Shown here in pieces: positions 8,249 to 19,327 of a DNA stretch of 64,000 nt. This stretch comes from Rahnella variigena. GTDB taxonomy: Bacteria > Pseudomonadota > Gammaproteobacteria > Enterobacterales > Enterobacteriaceae. The stretch spans positions 1,426,001 to 1,490,000 of the forward strand of contig NZ_NSDJ01000001.1 of assembly GCF_003610915.1 (NCBI RefSeq). Reading direction: 5' to 3'. The notes below the pieces were generated by a model. It made no database searches. It was not told the DNA's origin and worked only from the letters and a program-made list of their open reading frames with translations. Position 1 is the stretch's first letter, and each line of letters opens with the position of its first letter. The position numbers were made by a program, and so were the translations under genes.

Positions 8249-10150
8249 ATGGGTAAAATTATTGGGATCGACCTGGGCACCACCAACTCTTGTGTAGCTA
8301 TCATGGATGGCACGACTGCTCGTGTACTGGAGAATGCTGAAGGCGACCGCACCACTCCTTCCATCATCGCTTATGCGGCAGATGGCGAGACTCTGGTAGG
8401 TTCTCCGGCTAAACGTCAGGCTGTGACTAACCCGCAGAACACCTTGTTTGCGATCAAGCGCCTGATTGGCCGTCGCTTCCAGGACGAAGAAGTTCAACGC
8501 GACAAAGGCATTATGCCTTACCAGATCGTAGGCGCTGACAATGGCGACGCCTGGATCGACGTTAAAGGTCAGAAAATTGCACCTCCGCAGATCTCTGCAG
8601 AAGTGTTGAAGAAAATGAAGAAAACTGCTGAAGATTATCTGGGCGAACCAGTGACTGAAGCGGTTATCACCGTACCTGCTTACTTCAACGATGCTCAGCG
8701 TCAGGCAACTAAAGACGCCGGCCGTATCGCAGGTCTGGAAGTTAAACGTATCATCAACGAACCAACCGCAGCGGCACTGGCTTATGGCCTGGATCGTGAA
8801 ATCGGTAACCGCACTATCGCGGTATACGACCTCGGTGGTGGTACTTTCGATATCTCTATTATCGAAATCGACGAAGTTGACGGCGAAAAAACTTTCGAAG
8901 TTCTGGCAACCAACGGTGACACACACCTCGGTGGTGAAGACTTCGACAGCCGCATGATCAACTACCTCGTTGAAGAATTTAAGAAAGAGCAAGGCATGGA
9001 TCTGCGTAACGATCCACTGGCGATGCAACGTCTGAAAGAAGCTGCTGAAAAAGCGAAGATCGAACTGTCTTCAGCTCAGCAAACTGACGTGAACCTGCCG
9101 TACATCACTGCTGATGCGTCAGGTCCAAAACACATGAACATCAAAGTGACCCGTGCAAAACTGGAATCTTTGGTAGAAGACCTGGTTAACCGTTCTATCG
9201 AACCACTGAAAGTGGCTCTGAAAGACGCAGGTCTGTCAGTTTCTGACATTCAGGACGTTATCCTGGTGGGTGGTCAGACCCGTATGCCAATGGTTCAGAA
9301 GAAAGTTGCTGAATTCTTTGGTAAAGAACCACGTAAAGACGTGAACCCGGACGAAGCTGTGGCAATCGGTGCAGCAGTTCAGGGTGGTGTGTTGGCAGGT
9401 GACGTGAAAGACGTTCTGCTGCTGGACGTGACTCCGTTGTCTCTGGGTATCGAAACCATGGGCAGCGTGATGACTCCGCTTATCACTAAAAACACCACCA
9501 TCCCGACTAAACACAGCCAGGTGTTCTCTACTGCGGAAGACAACCAGTCTGCAGTAACCATCCATGTGTTGCAGGGTGAACGTAAGCGTGCAAGTGATAA
9601 CAAATCTCTGGGTCAATTCAACCTGGATGGTATTCAGGCAGCGCCTCGCGGTCAGGCACAGATCGAAGTGACCTTCGACCTTGACGCCGATGGTATTCTG
9701 CATGTGTCTGCGAAAGACAAGATTACCAACCGTGAGCAGAAGATCACCATCAAGGCATCTTCTGGTCTGAGCGAAGAAGAAATCCAGAAAATGGTCAACG
9801 ATGCTGAAGCCAATGCTGAATCTGACCGTAAGTTTGAAGAACTGGTTCAGACCCGCAACCAGGCGGATCACCTGATCCACGGTACCCGTAAGCAACTGGA
9901 AGACGCCGGCGATAAACTGCCAGCTGAAGACAAAACCGCAGTAGAAGAAGCCCTGAAAGCACTGGAAGTTTCGGCTAAAGGTGAAGACAAGGCTGATATC
10001 GAAGCGAAAATCCAGGCGCTGGTACAGGTTTCCGGCAAACTGATGGAAATGGCTCAGCAGCAAGGCCAGGCTGAAGGCGGCGATAACAGCGCGCAGAAAG
10101 ATGACGACGTTGTTGACGCTGAATTCGAAGAAGTTAAAGACAAAAAATAA
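8249..10150 (+). CDS. dnaK: Chaperone DnaK (Hsp70)
   Basis: 633 residues. The N-terminal ATPase domain (about 1-385) starts [20 protein letters not shown], with the phosphate loop [15 protein letters not shown] near 190 and [14 protein letters not shown] near 335. The linker [16 protein letters not shown] joins it to the substrate-binding domain, and the lid ends in the acidic EEV-type tail ([15 protein letters not shown]). It folds and protects client proteins in the cytosol with DnaJ and GrpE, and in E. coli restrains sigma-32. Strong GGAG ribosome-binding site. It is the first gene of the dnaK-dnaJ operon behind the heat-shock promoters. Confidence 0.99.
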   Translation: MGKIIGIDLGTTNSCVAIMDGTTARVLENAEGDRTTPSIIAYAADGETLVGSPAKRQAVTNPQNTLFAIKRLIGRRFQDEEVQRDKGIMPYQIVGADNGDAWIDVKGQKIAPPQISAEVLKKMKKTAEDYLGEPVTEAVITVPAYFNDAQRQATKDAGRIAGLEVKRIINEPTAAALAYGLDREIGNRTIAVYDLGGGTFDISIIEIDEVDGEKTFEVLATNGDTHLGGEDFDSRMINYLVEEFKKEQGMDLRNDPLAMQRLKEAAEKAKIELSSAQQTDVNLPYITADASGPKHMNIKVTRAKLESLVEDLVNRSIEPLKVALKDAGLSVSDIQDVILVGGQTRMPMVQKKVAEFFGKEPRKDVNPDEAVAIGAAVQGGVLAGDVKDVLLLDVTPLSLGIETMGSVMTPLITKNTTIPTKHSQVFSTAEDNQSAVTIHVLQGERKRASDNKSLGQFNLDGIQAAPRGQAQIEVTFDLDADGILHVSAKDKITNREQKITIKASSGLSEEEIQKMVNDAEANAESDRKFEELVQTRNQADHLIHGTRKQLEDAGDKLPAEDKTAVEEALKALEVSAKGEDKADIEAKIQALVQVSGKLMEMAQQQGQAEGGDNSAQKDDDVVDAEFEEVKDKK

Positions 10151-10192
10151 TCGCCCTTAAGCGGGCACAGTAAGAAGTTTTACTGATAACCA

Positions 10193-10224
10193 GCACGGGC
10201 GTCGAGGAAACTCTACGCCCGTGC
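10193..10224 (+). promoter_or_regulatory. Intergenic hairpin between dnaK and dnaJ
   Basis: A perfect 10-bp stem (GCACGGGCGT at 10193-10202 with ACGCCCGTGC at 10215-10224). After one C-T mismatch three more pairs close on a GAAA tetraloop. There is no T-run, so it is not a normal terminator. The E. coli dnaK-dnaJ spacer holds a similar GCACGGGCG hairpin as I recall. It probably stabilises or processes the mRNA and sets the dnaK:dnaJ ratio. Confidence 0.75.
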
Positions 10225-10249
10225 ACGCATGTTGAGGGTAGGTTAAAGC

Positions 10250-11383
10250 ATGGCGAAGCAAGATTATTACGAGATTTTAGGCGTATCCAAAACAGCGGAT
10301 GAGCGTGAAATCAAAAAGGCTTATAAGCGCCTGGCAATGAAACATCACCCTGACCGCAATCAGGGCGATAAAGAGTCCGAAAGTAGGTTTAAAGAAATTA
10401 AAGAAGCTTATGAAATCCTGACCGATGCGCAAAAACGTGCGGCCTACGACCAGTACGGTCATGCAGCCTTTGAACAAGGTGGCATGGGCGGTGGCGGCGG
10501 TTACGGCGGCGGCGGTGCAGATTTCAGCGACATCTTTGGTGACGTCTTTGGCGACATCTTTGGCGGCGGTCGCCGTCAGCGTGCCAGCCGGGGTTCTGAT
10601 CTGCGTTACAACATGGATCTGACTCTGGAAGAGGCCGTTCGTGGTGTCACCAAAGAAATCCGCATCCCGACACTGGATGAATGTGACGTCTGCCACGGCA
10701 GCGGCGCGAAAGCGGGCAGCTCTCCGGCCACCTGTCCGACCTGTCATGGTGCAGGCCAGGTTCAGATGCGTCAGGGCTTCTTCACTGTCCAGCAGGCGTG
10801 TCCGACCTGTCAGGGCCGCGGTAAAGTGATTAAAGATCCGTGCAACAAATGTCACGGTCATGGTCGCGTAGAGCGCTCTAAAACGCTGTCAGTGAAAATT
10901 CCTGCGGGTGTCGATACCGGCGACCGTATTCGTCTGGAAGGTGAAGGCGAAGCGGGCGAGCACGGTGCTCCGTCAGGCGATCTGTACGTTCAGGTTCAGG
11001 TTAAAGCGCACAAAATCTTTGAGCGTGAAGGTAATAACCTGTACTGCGAAGTGCCAATCAACTTTGCCATGGCTGCACTGGGTGGCGAAATTGAAGTGCC
11101 AACGCTGGATGGCCGCGTGAGTCTGAAGATCCCTGCCGAAACGCAAACGGGCAAAATGTTCCGTATGCGCGGACGCGGTGTGAAATCTGTCCGTGGTGGT
11201 GCTCAGGGCGACCTGATGTGCCGTGTGGTCGTTGAAACGCCGGTCAGCCTGAGCGAGAAGCAGAAGCAATTGCTGCGTGATCTGGAAGAAAGCTTTGGTG
11301 GCGTATCGGGTGAAAAAAACAGCCCGCGTTCTAAAAGCTTCCTGGATGGCGTGAAAAAGTTCTTTGACGATCTGACCCGCTAA
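10250..11383 (+). CDS. dnaJ: Co-chaperone DnaJ (Hsp40, type I)
   Basis: 377 residues. J domain at 1-70 with the HPD motif in [10 protein letters not shown]; Gly/Phe-rich stretch at about 75-110 ([16 protein letters not shown]); four zinc-binding CxxCxGxG repeats ([32 protein letters not shown]); C-terminal substrate-binding domains. It delivers clients to DnaK and stimulates its ATPase. It follows dnaK by 99 bp and is closed by a strong terminator. Confidence 0.99.
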   Translation: MAKQDYYEILGVSKTADEREIKKAYKRLAMKHHPDRNQGDKESESRFKEIKEAYEILTDAQKRAAYDQYGHAAFEQGGMGGGGGYGGGGADFSDIFGDVFGDIFGGGRRQRASRGSDLRYNMDLTLEEAVRGVTKEIRIPTLDECDVCHGSGAKAGSSPATCPTCHGAGQVQMRQGFFTVQQACPTCQGRGKVIKDPCNKCHGHGRVERSKTLSVKIPAGVDTGDRIRLEGEGEAGEHGAPSGDLYVQVQVKAHKIFEREGNNLYCEVPINFAMAALGGEIEVPTLDGRVSLKIPAETQTGKMFRMRGRGVKSVRGGAQGDLMCRVVVETPVSLSEKQKQLLRDLEESFGGVSGEKNSPRSKSFLDGVKKFFDDLTR

Positions 11384-11418
11384 TCTCTCGCTGACTTCAG
11401 CGGCAGAGAAAGCCACAT

Positions 11419-11456
11419 AAAATCCCCGGCAGCGTTCACGCTCCGGGGATTTTTTT
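11419..11456 (+). terminator. Terminator of the dnaK-dnaJ operon
   Basis: AATCCCCGG at 11421-11429 pairs with CCGGGGATT at 11443-11451, followed by a run of T. Confidence 0.93.
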
Positions 11457-11615
11457 ATGGGTTTTATAAAGAAAATGCAAAGCCATACCATTCGTAAAAG
11501 CCGAGTTATACTCCAGAAATAATCGACTTTTTACGAAGTGATTCTGTGCGTACAATTCGCGCATTCCATTGTGGCAATCCTTTTATCGCCACGCCTTTTT
11601 TACAGGAGAGTCAGA

Positions 11616-12791
11616 ATGTCGAATATCATTCGTCAGTTTTTACGCTTAGAGGCCGCAGGCGGTATCGTACTGATCCTTGCCGCTATCGTGGCGGTTATTA
11701 TGGCGAATACCCCATTGCAGGGGGCGTATCAGGCATTTCTGGATATTCCGGTTACGCTGCGTTTTTCTGAATTGCTGATCGACAAACCGCTTTTGCTGTG
11801 GATTAACGACGGGCTGATGGCCGTATTCTTCCTGATGATTGGCCTGGAAGTGAAGCGTGAACTGTGTGAAGGCGCGCTGGCAAATCGCGAACAGGCTCTG
11901 TTCCCGGCGATTGCCGCATTGGGTGGGATGATCGTTCCGGCTCTGATCTACTTACTGTTTAACGGTGGGGACGACATTGCTCGTCAGGGGTGGGCTATTC
12001 CGGCAGCCACGGACATTGCCTTTGCGCTGGGTGTGATGGCACTGCTGGGGTCCCGCGTGCCAACTGGCCTGAAAGTGTTTCTGCTGGCACTGGCCATCAT
12101 TGATGATTTGGGTGCGATCGTTATCATCGCGTTGTTCTACAGCCATGATGTCTCAATGATTGCGCTTGGGTTATCTGCGGCGTGTATCGCGGTTCTGGCC
12201 TGGCTGAACTGGCGTGGTGTAACCAAGCTAACGCCTTATCTGCTCATTGGCGCCGTGTTCTGGGTGTGCGTACTAAAATCAGGTATTCACGCGACGCTGG
12301 CGGGTGTGATCCTTGGATTCCTTATCCCGCTCCGAACCAAAGAGAATAAAACCTCACCGGCGCGCCGTCTTGAGCATGGAATTCATCCTTACGTTGCCTG
12401 GTTCATTCTGCCTGTTTTTGCTTTCGCCAATGCCGGTATCTCGTTGCATGGTGTGACGGCTGCCGGTGCGTTTTCAATGTTACCGATGGGTATCATGGCG
12501 GGACTGTTGCTGGGTAAACCGTCAGGCATCATTCTTTTCGGCGGGCTGGCGCTGAAGCTGGGCATCACCCGTCTGCCATCCGGCATTACGTTTAGCCAGA
12601 TTGCAGCGGTGTCAGTGCTGTGCGGGATTGGTTTCACCATGTCCATTTTTATCGGCTCACTGGCATTTGCTTCACTTGATCCGGCGCTGCTGACTTACGC
12701 AAAAATGGGCATTCTGATGGGATCAGTGGCTTCAGCTGTTATAGGTTTTCTGATGCTGAGCCGCGCTTTGCCGAAAAAAGCGCATCATTAA
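11616..12791 (+). CDS. nhaA: Na+/H+ antiporter NhaA
   Basis: 391 residues, about 12 membrane segments. The ion-binding pair is in [10 protein letters not shown] (equivalent to E. coli D163-D164), and [22 protein letters not shown] precedes it; [11 protein letters not shown] and [11 protein letters not shown] are also conserved. It expels sodium in exchange for protons at the inner membrane, giving salt and alkaline pH tolerance. The frame is open to 11538, but AGGAGAG at 11604-11610 and homology place the start at the ATG at 11616. nhaR follows directly, as in E. coli. Confidence 0.97.
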   Translation: MSNIIRQFLRLEAAGGIVLILAAIVAVIMANTPLQGAYQAFLDIPVTLRFSELLIDKPLLLWINDGLMAVFFLMIGLEVKRELCEGALANREQALFPAIAALGGMIVPALIYLLFNGGDDIARQGWAIPAATDIAFALGVMALLGSRVPTGLKVFLLALAIIDDLGAIVIIALFYSHDVSMIALGLSAACIAVLAWLNWRGVTKLTPYLLIGAVFWVCVLKSGIHATLAGVILGFLIPLRTKENKTSPARRLEHGIHPYVAWFILPVFAFANAGISLHGVTAAGAFSMLPMGIMAGLLLGKPSGIILFGGLALKLGITRLPSGITFSQIAAVSVLCGIGFTMSIFIGSLAFASLDPALLTYAKMGILMGSVASAVIGFLMLSRALPKKAHH

Positions 12792-12856
12792 ACCCTGTGC
12801 TGTGCGGGAAACCGCGCAGCATGATGCTGACTTCATACTTCAGAAAGGATGAAACC

Positions 12857-13744
12857 ATGCCTCATATTAACTACAACCATTTGTATTATTTCTGGCACGT
12901 GTGTAAATCAGGTTCTGTCGTGGGAGCCGCAGAGGCACTGTATCTGACGCCGCAGACCATCACCGGCCAGATTAAATCGCTGGAAGAGAGACTGGGTGGC
13001 AAGCTGTTCAAACGTCAGGGGCGCGGTCTGGTACCTTCTGAGCTGGGGCAACTGGTGTATCGCTATGCGGACAAAATGTTCACGCTCAGTCAGGAAATGC
13101 TGGATATCGTGAATTATCGCAAAGAATCGAGCCTGCTGTTTGATGTGGGCGTGGCGGATGCGCTATCCAAACGCCTGGTCAGCCGGGTGCTGGAAGCGGC
13201 CGTGCCGGACAATGCGAAAATTCATCTGCGTTGCTTTGAATCAACACATGAAATGCTGCTTGAGCAGCTGAGTCTGCACAAGCTGGATATGATTTTGTCA
13301 GATTGCCCGGTGGACTCCACGCAGCAGGAAGGATTGTTCTCCGTGAAACTGGGTGAAAGCCCGATCAGCTTCTTTTGCTGCCAGCCGATGTCGGAAATGA
13401 GTTTTCCAGCCTGTCTCGAGCAGCGGCCTTTGCTGATCCCCGGGCGGCGATCCATGCTGGGTCGCAAGCTGCTTAACTGGTTTAACACGAAGGGGCTTAA
13501 CGTCAATATTCTGGGGGAGTTTGATGATGCGGCGCTAATGAAAGCTTTCGGAATGAACAATAATGCGATTTTTGTCGCGCCAGCCATCTATTCGTCGACA
13601 GAATTTCAGGATGAAAAAATTGAAGAGGTCGGGCGGCTGGAGGGGATCATGGAAGAGTACTATGTGATTTTTGCGGAGCGTATGATCCAGCATCCTTCAG
13701 TACAGCGGATTTGTCACACCGATTTCACGGCGCTGTTTGAGTAG
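12857..13744 (+). CDS. nhaR: Transcriptional activator NhaR (LysR family)
   Basis: 295 residues. The LysR-type helix-turn-helix lies in the first 65 residues ([20 protein letters not shown]), followed by an effector domain with [18 protein letters not shown]. In E. coli NhaR senses sodium and activates nhaA. The frame is open to 12797, but AAAGGA at 12844-12849 and the homologous start [15 protein letters not shown] support 12857. It lies 65 bp after nhaA and is convergent with rpsT. Confidence 0.96.
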   Translation: MPHINYNHLYYFWHVCKSGSVVGAAEALYLTPQTITGQIKSLEERLGGKLFKRQGRGLVPSELGQLVYRYADKMFTLSQEMLDIVNYRKESSLLFDVGVADALSKRLVSRVLEAAVPDNAKIHLRCFESTHEMLLEQLSLHKLDMILSDCPVDSTQQEGLFSVKLGESPISFFCCQPMSEMSFPACLEQRPLLIPGRRSMLGRKLLNWFNTKGLNVNILGEFDDAALMKAFGMNNNAIFVAPAIYSSTEFQDEKIEEVGRLEGIMEEYYVIFAERMIQHPSVQRICHTDFTALFE

Positions 13745-13772
13745 CTTCTCGCTGTGACTCAAATTTCAGATA

Positions 13773-13802
13773 TAAAAAAACCGGCCTGAGCCGGTTTTTT
13801 TA
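13773..13802 (+). terminator. Bidirectional terminator between nhaR and rpsT
   Basis: AAAAAAACCGGC, CTGA loop, GCCGGTTTTTTT. It is symmetric, so it serves both convergent genes. Confidence 0.93.
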
Positions 13803-13825
13803 TCAAGCATTTCAGCGTAATGCGA

Positions 13826-14089
13826 TTATTGCATTGCGTTGATTTGCGCAGTCAGATTTGACTTATGACGCGCTGCTTTGTTTTTGTGGATCAGGCCTTT
13901 GCAAGACTGACGGTCCACGATTGGTTGCATTTCGTTAAATGCGTTTTGTGCAGCAGCTTTGTCGCCTGCTGCAATAGCCGCGTATACCTTCTTGATAAAG
14001 GTACGCATCATAGAACGACGGCTCGCGTTGTGCTTACGGCGTTTTTCTGACTGTACGGCGCGTTTCTTAGCTGATTTGATATTAGCCAA
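13826..14089 (-). CDS. rpsT: 30S ribosomal protein S20
   Basis: 87 residues, lysine- and arginine-rich, matching E. coli S20 ([51 protein letters not shown]). It binds 16S rRNA in the small subunit. The start is a UUG: the codon at 14089-14087 is TTG and lies 6 bases after GGGAG. A second in-frame TTG at 14095 touches the GGGAG and cannot be the start. E. coli rpsT also uses UUG. Flanked by a good promoter and a shared terminator. Confidence 0.97.
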   Translation of the reverse strand: MANIKSAKKRAVQSEKRRKHNASRRSMMRTFIKKVYAAIAAGDKAAAQNAFNEMQPIVDRQSCKGLIHKNKAARHKSNLTAQINAMQ

Positions 14090-14138
14090 GGCCAACTCCC
14101 AAATATTTTTCTATTGATGAACAATTCAAAGGCCGAGG

Positions 14139-14167
14139 AATATGCCTTTTCGGTCTTCTTTTGTCAA
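14139..14167 (-). promoter_or_regulatory. Sigma-70 promoter of rpsT
   Basis: On the minus strand a perfect TTGACA (14167-14162), a 17-bp spacer and CATATT (14144-14139), about 50 bp before the UUG start. Confidence 0.6.
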
Positions 14168-14453
14168 CGGATTTGTGCAAATAAGCGGCGTTTTAAAGAG
14201 TAAACTTCGATCGTCGCTTGTTACGTTGTGATGGCGCAGGATTTTAACAGCTTCCGGCATCGGAATACAGTCTTTCGCGAGAAAAATCGACAGGAGAGTG
14301 TACAAACTGCCCACTACGGCCATTAACGCTTTGTTTATGCGAAAAGTCACGCATTCCCTGTATGCAACGAAAGATTTTCATCGCCACGCCGCCATTTGAA
14401 CCGCAATATCTGCCGTATGCAAGAGAGAATGGTGAGATCCTGCTAATCGCTGG

Positions 14454-14482
14454 TTAACCTTGGAGGCTGTACAAGGTATAAT
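14454..14482 (+). promoter_or_regulatory. Sigma-70 promoter of the ribF-ileS-lspA-fkpB-ispH operon
   Basis: TTAACC at 14454-14459, 17-bp spacer and a perfect TATAAT at 14477-14482, about 45 bp before the ribF ATG. Confidence 0.62.
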
Positions 14483-14528
14483 CCGCCGATTTCCATCTTT
14501 ATGAGTCAGCATTGGATTTGAGCCAGCT

Positions 14529-15467
14529 ATGGAGCTAATTCGCGGAATACACAATATTCGAGCACGTCATCATGGATGTGTGCTGACTATTGGCAATTTT
14601 GATGGTGTACACCGTGGCCACCAGGCCCTGATTGAACAGCTGAAGCTGGAAGGTCAACGTCTGGGGTTACCGGTGATGGTAATGATTTTTGAGCCACAGC
14701 CTCTGGAGCTGTTTGCCGGTGATAAAGCACCTGCACGACTGACCAGTTTGCGCGACAAAGCCAAGTATCTGGCAGAGTGCGGCGTTGATTATCTTTTATG
14801 TGTGCGTTTCGAACCCCGGTTCGCTGCCCACATGGCGCAGGCCTTTATCTCGCAACTGCTGGTCGAAAAGCTGGGCGTTAAATTCCTGACTGTCGGGGAT
14901 GATTTCCGTTTTGGTGCCAGTCGTCTGGGAGATTTTGAGCTATTGCAGAAAGCCGGGGAAGAATACGGCTTTGAAGTGATCAGCACGCAAACTTTCCGTG
15001 AAGGGGAGAACCGCATCAGCAGTACGGCTATCCGTAATGCGCTGCGGGATGACGATTTAGCCCTGGCCGAAAACTTACTCGGCCATCCGTTCAGTATTTC
15101 AGGGCGTGTTGTTCACGGCGATAAGCTGGGACGTACCATTGGTTTCCCGACCGCCAACGTCCCGCTCAAGCGAGTCGTTTCACCGGTACGCGGCGTGTAT
15201 GCCGTTGAAGTCTTAGGCCTCGGGCCTGAACCTTTGCCGGGCGTGGCGAACATCGGAATACGTCCGACAGTCGGTGGTGTGCGCAAGCAGTTGGAAGTGC
15301 ACCTTCTCGACACCACATTAGATTTATACGGGCGCCACATTGACGTGGTGCTCCGCGCGAAATTGCGCAACGAACAGCGTTTCTCCTCGCTTGATGCTTT
15401 AAAGCAACAGATTGCGAACGATGAAGTGACGGCCCGGGAATTCTTTGGGTTAAAGACACTGCGCTAA
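14529..15467 (+). CDS. ribF: Bifunctional riboflavin kinase / FAD synthetase
   Basis: 312 residues. The N-terminal FMN adenylyltransferase domain (about 1-180) has the nucleotidyltransferase motif TIGNFDGVHRGHQALI and ISSTAIRNALRDDD. The C-terminal riboflavin kinase domain (about 185-310) has GRVVHGDKLGRTIGFPTANV. It makes FMN and FAD from riboflavin and ATP in the cytosol. It is the first gene of the ribF-ileS-lspA-fkpB-ispH operon. The ribosome-binding site before the ATG is weak. Confidence 0.97.
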   Translation: MELIRGIHNIRARHHGCVLTIGNFDGVHRGHQALIEQLKLEGQRLGLPVMVMIFEPQPLELFAGDKAPARLTSLRDKAKYLAECGVDYLLCVRFEPRFAAHMAQAFISQLLVEKLGVKFLTVGDDFRFGASRLGDFELLQKAGEEYGFEVISTQTFREGENRISSTAIRNALRDDDLALAENLLGHPFSISGRVVHGDKLGRTIGFPTANVPLKRVVSPVRGVYAVEVLGLGPEPLPGVANIGIRPTVGGVRKQLEVHLLDTTLDLYGRHIDVVLRAKLRNEQRFSSLDALKQQIANDEVTAREFFGLKTLR

Positions 15468-15528
15468 ACATGTACTGACAGGCGTGTAACAAAGCCTGGA
15501 ATCCAGCCGAAAACGGAACCGAGAATCT

Positions 15529-18345
15529 ATGAGTGACTACAAGAACACCCTGAATTTGCCGGAAACAGGGTTCCCGATGCGTGGCGATCTGGCCAAGCGT
15601 GAACCTGACATGCTGAAAAATTGGTATGACCAGGATCTGTACGGGATTATTCGTGCTGCCAAGAAAGGCAAGAAAACCTTTATTTTGCATGACGGCCCTC
15701 CGTATGCGAACGGCAGCATTCATATTGGTCACTCAGTAAACAAAATTCTTAAAGACATGATCGTTAAGTCCAAAGGACTGGCGGGCTTTGATGCGCCGTA
15801 TGTTCCTGGCTGGGACTGTCATGGTCTGCCAATCGAGTTGAAAGTCGAGCAGCTGATCGGCAAGCCGGGCGAGAAAGTCACTGCGGCAGAATTCCGTGAA
15901 GCGTGCCGTAAATACGCAGCAGAGCAGGTTGAAGGCCAGAAGAAAGATTTCATCCGTCTGGGCGTATTGGGCGACTGGGATCACCCGTACCTGACCATGG
16001 ACTTCAAAACTGAAGCCAACATTATTCGTGCGCTGGGTAAAATCATCGGTAACGGCCACCTGCACAAAGGGGCTAAGCCGGTTCACTGGTGTACAGATTG
16101 CGGTTCATCCCTGGCAGAAGCAGAAGTTGAGTATTACGACAAAGCGTCTCCATCTATTGATGTGGCGTTCAACGCGACTGACGCTGCCGCCGTGGCTGCG
16201 AAGTTTGGCGTATCTGCTTTTAACGGCCCAATCTCGCTGGTTATCTGGACCACCACGCCGTGGACCATGCCTGCTAACCGTGCGATTTCACTGAACCCTG
16301 AGTTTTCTTATCAGCTGGTTCAGGTTGAAGGCCAGTGCCTGATCCTGGCAACCGATCTGGTTGAAAGCGTCATGAAACGCGCCGGTATCGCAGAATGGAC
16401 CATCCTGGGCGAGTGTAAAGGTGCGGATCTCGAGTTGCTGCGCTTCAAACACCCGTTCCTCGGTTTCGACGTTCCGGCGATCATGGGCGATCACGTAACG
16501 CTCGATGCCGGTACCGGTGCCGTGCATACCGCACCAGGCCACGGTCCGGATGACTTTGTCATCGGCCAGAAATACGGTCTGGAAGTGGCGAACCCGGTAG
16601 GGCCGAACGGCTGCTACCTGCCAGGCACTTACCCGACGCTGGACGGTAAATTCGTCTTTAAAGCCAACGACCTGATCGTTGAACTGCTGCGCGAAAAAGG
16701 CGCATTGCTGCACGTTGAGAAAATCACGCACAGCTACCCGTGCTGCTGGCGTCACAAAACGCCGATCATCTTCCGTGCTACGCCACAATGGTTCATCAGC
16801 ATGGATCAGAAAGGTCTGCGTCAGCAGTCTCTGGAAGAGATTAAAGGCGTGCAGTGGATCCCGGACTGGGGTCAGGCGCGTATCGAAAACATGGTCGCTA
16901 ACCGTCCTGACTGGTGTATCTCCCGTCAGCGCACGTGGGGCGTGCCGATGTCTCTGTTCGTTCACAAAGACACCGAGCAACTGCATCCGCGCAGCATTGA
17001 GCTGATGGAAGAAGTCGCTAAACGTGTTGAAGTGGATGGCATTCAGGCGTGGTGGGATCTGAATCCGGAAGACATTCTGGGTGCGGACGCTGCCGATTAC
17101 GTCAAAGTGCCGGATACGCTGGACGTGTGGTTTGACTCCGGTTCAACACATTCTTCCGTTGTGGATGTGCGCCCTGAATTTAACGGTCATTCGCCGGATC
17201 TGTATCTGGAAGGTTCTGACCAGCATCGTGGCTGGTTCATGTCTTCCCTGATGATTTCGACTGCCATGAAAGGCAAAGCGCCTTACAAACAAGTTCTGAC
17301 GCACGGTTTCACCGTGGATGGTCAGGGCCGCAAAATGTCTAAATCCATCGGCAACACCATCGCGCCGCAAGACGTGATGAACAAGCTGGGTGGCGACATC
17401 CTGCGTCTGTGGGTGGCATCAACGGATTACACCGGCGAAATTGCCGTGTCCGACGAAATCCTCAAACGTGCTGCGGATTCTTACCGCCGTATCCGTAACA
17501 CCGCGCGCTTCCTGCTGGCGAACCTTAACGGTTTCGATCCGGCGCTGCACAGCGTGGCTCCGGAAGACATGGTTGTTCTGGATCGCTGGGCTGTTGGCCG
17601 TGCGAAAGCCGCTCAGGAAGAAATCATTGCCGCGTATGAAGCCTATGATTTCCACGGTGTGGTTCAGCGCCTGATGCAGTTCTGCTCGATCGAAATGGGT
17701 TCCTTCTATCTGGACATCATTAAAGATCGCCAGTACACCGCGAAAAGCGACAGCATTGCACGTCGCAGCTGCCAGACTGCGCTTTACTATATCAGCGAAG
17801 CACTGGTCCGCTGGATGGCGCCAATCATGTCGTTCACCGCAGATGAAATCTGGGCTGAGCTGCCGGGCAGCCGTGAGAAATTCGTCTTTACCGAAGAATG
17901 GTATGACGGCTTGTTCGGTCTGGCGGGCAACGAATCCATGAACGATTCGTTCTGGGATGAACTGCTGAAAGTCCGTGGCGAAGTGAATAAAGTGATTGAA
18001 CAGGCGCGTGCAGATAAACGTCTGGGCGGTTCTCTGGAAGCGGCGGTCACGCTGTTTGCTGATGATGCGCTGGCAGCCGACCTGCGTTCTCTGGGCAACG
18101 AACTGCGCTTCGTGCTGCTGACTTCAGGTGCGAAAGTTGCCGCGCTGTCTGAAGCAGACGATGCCGCTGTGCCAAGTGAATTGCTCAAAGGCCTGAAAAT
18201 CGGTCTGGCGAAAGCGGAAGGCGACAAATGTCCGCGCTGCTGGCATTACACTACTGACGTCGGCCAGAACGCGGAACATAGCGATATCTGCGGCCGTTGT
18301 GTCACTAACATCGCTGGCGACGGCGAAGAGCGTAAGTTTGCATAA
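15529..18345 (+). CDS. ileS: Isoleucyl-tRNA synthetase
   Basis: 938 residues, class I. The HIGH motif is in [18 protein letters not shown] (about 57-74), the editing domain (about 190-410) contains [17 protein letters not shown], and the KMSKS loop is [10 protein letters not shown] near 603. The C-terminus has the zinc site [12 protein letters not shown] and CGRC. It charges isoleucine tRNA. The stop codon TAATG overlaps the lspA start by one base, a sign of translational coupling. Confidence 0.99.
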   Translation: MSDYKNTLNLPETGFPMRGDLAKREPDMLKNWYDQDLYGIIRAAKKGKKTFILHDGPPYANGSIHIGHSVNKILKDMIVKSKGLAGFDAPYVPGWDCHGLPIELKVEQLIGKPGEKVTAAEFREACRKYAAEQVEGQKKDFIRLGVLGDWDHPYLTMDFKTEANIIRALGKIIGNGHLHKGAKPVHWCTDCGSSLAEAEVEYYDKASPSIDVAFNATDAAAVAAKFGVSAFNGPISLVIWTTTPWTMPANRAISLNPEFSYQLVQVEGQCLILATDLVESVMKRAGIAEWTILGECKGADLELLRFKHPFLGFDVPAIMGDHVTLDAGTGAVHTAPGHGPDDFVIGQKYGLEVANPVGPNGCYLPGTYPTLDGKFVFKANDLIVELLREKGALLHVEKITHSYPCCWRHKTPIIFRATPQWFISMDQKGLRQQSLEEIKGVQWIPDWGQARIENMVANRPDWCISRQRTWGVPMSLFVHKDTEQLHPRSIELMEEVAKRVEVDGIQAWWDLNPEDILGADAADYVKVPDTLDVWFDSGSTHSSVVDVRPEFNGHSPDLYLEGSDQHRGWFMSSLMISTAMKGKAPYKQVLTHGFTVDGQGRKMSKSIGNTIAPQDVMNKLGGDILRLWVASTDYTGEIAVSDEILKRAADSYRRIRNTARFLLANLNGFDPALHSVAPEDMVVLDRWAVGRAKAAQEEIIAAYEAYDFHGVVQRLMQFCSIEMGSFYLDIIKDRQYTAKSDSIARRSCQTALYYISEALVRWMAPIMSFTADEIWAELPGSREKFVFTEEWYDGLFGLAGNESMNDSFWDELLKVRGEVNKVIEQARADKRLGGSLEAAVTLFADDALAADLRSLGNELRFVLLTSGAKVAALSEADDAAVPSELLKGLKIGLAKAEGDKCPRCWHYTTDVGQNAEHSDICGRCVTNIAGDGEERKFA

Positions 18346-18851
18346 TGAGTAAATCGATTTGTTCCACCGGACTCCGCTGGCTCTGGCTGGCGGTCGTGGT
18401 CATTATCGTGGATCTGGGCAGTAAGTTTCTCATTATGGGAAACTTCCAGCTCGGCGAATCCATGCCGTTGATCCCGTATTTAAATCTGTTCTACGCCCAG
18501 AACCATGGCGCTGCGTTCAGTTTCCTGGCAGATAAAGGCGGCTGGCAGCGTTGGTTCTTCGCGTTAATCGCACTGGTTATCGTCGTGGCGCTGGTCGTGC
18601 TGATGTATCGTGGCAGCGCGAAGCAGAAGCTGAATAACATTGCCTTCGCTATGATTATCGGTGGCGCACTCGGTAACTTGTTTGACCGCCTGTACCACGG
18701 TTTCGTGGTCGACTTTATCGATTTTTATGTCGGTAGCTGGCATTTCGCGACCTTCAATCTGGCCGACAGTTTTATCTGCGTCGGTGCGGCAATGGTGGTG
18801 CTGGAAGGTTTTCTGGCTAAACCGAATGAAGCCACGAAGAGCAAAGGATAA
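18345..18851 (+). CDS. lspA: Signal peptidase II (prolipoprotein signal peptidase)
   Basis: 168 residues, four membrane segments. The two catalytic aspartates sit in [19 protein letters not shown] and [23 protein letters not shown] is also conserved. It cleaves lipoprotein signal peptides at the inner membrane after diacylglyceryl addition. Start ATG overlaps the ileS stop by one base. Confidence 0.98.
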   Translation: MSKSICSTGLRWLWLAVVVIIVDLGSKFLIMGNFQLGESMPLIPYLNLFYAQNHGAAFSFLADKGGWQRWFFALIALVIVVALVVLMYRGSAKQKLNNIAFAMIIGGALGNLFDRLYHGFVVDFIDFYVGSWHFATFNLADSFICVGAAMVVLEGFLAKPNEATKSKG

Positions 18852-18856
18852 GAATT

Positions 18857-19327
18857 ATGTCTCAACAGGTGAAACACGACAGCGCCGTGCTGGTGCATTT
18901 TACGTTGAAGCTGGAAGACGGCTCGACGGCAGAATCGACCCGCGCTAATGGGAAACCTGCGCTGTTTCGCCTTGGCGACAGCAGCTTGTCTGACGCGCTG
19001 GAAAATCAGCTGTTAGGGCTGAACGTGGGGGATAAACGTGCATTCACGTTAGCCCCTGAATCGGCATTCGGGACTAAAAGCCCGGATCTGGTTCAGTTCT
19101 TCTCCCGTCGTGATTTTCAGGAAACAGGGGTGCCGGATGTCGGCACCATCATGTTGTTCAGCGGCCGTGATGGCAGTGAAATGCCGGGCGTTGTCCGTGA
19201 AGTGACCGAAGATTCCATCACTGTAGATTTCAACCATCCGCTGGCAGGGCAACATATCGATTTCGATATTGAAGTGCTGGAAATTGACCCGGAGCTTGAG
19301 GGGAAACATGCAGATATTGCTGGCTAA
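18857..19327 (+). CDS. fkpB: FKBP-type peptidyl-prolyl isomerase FkpB
   Basis: 156 residues of the SlpA/SlyD FKBP class: [21 protein letters not shown] at the start, [23 protein letters not shown], then an inserted flap (LAPESAFG) and [19 protein letters not shown]. It catalyses proline isomerisation in the cytosol; its clients are not well known. The start is 6 bases after lspA with AGGATAAG as ribosome-binding site, and the 3' end overlaps ispH by 20 bases. Confidence 0.96.
   Translation: MSQQVKHDSAVLVHFTLKLEDGSTAESTRANGKPALFRLGDSSLSDALENQLLGLNVGDKRAFTLAPESAFGTKSPDLVQFFSRRDFQETGVPDVGTIMLFSGRDGSEMPGVVREVTEDSITVDFNHPLAGQHIDFDIEVLEIDPELEGKHADIAG

Larger units (their letters stand above)
14096..14528. 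other. rpsT-ribF divergent intergenic region
   Basis: 433 bp without a supported gene. It holds the rpsT promoter on the minus strand and the ribF promoter on the plus strand (listed separately). A 74-codon minus-strand frame (14126-14350) overlaps the rpsT promoter and was judged spurious. Confidence 0.65.

Noticed and set aside
8126..10063. Two long minus-strand frames opposite dnaK (300 and 275 codons)
   Set aside because: Known type of artefact in strongly codon-biased dnaK genes; no motifs and no ribosome-binding site.
14126..14350. 74-codon minus-strand frame upstream of rpsT
   Set aside because: It covers the rpsT promoter, starts without a ribosome-binding site, and does not resemble any small protein I know.
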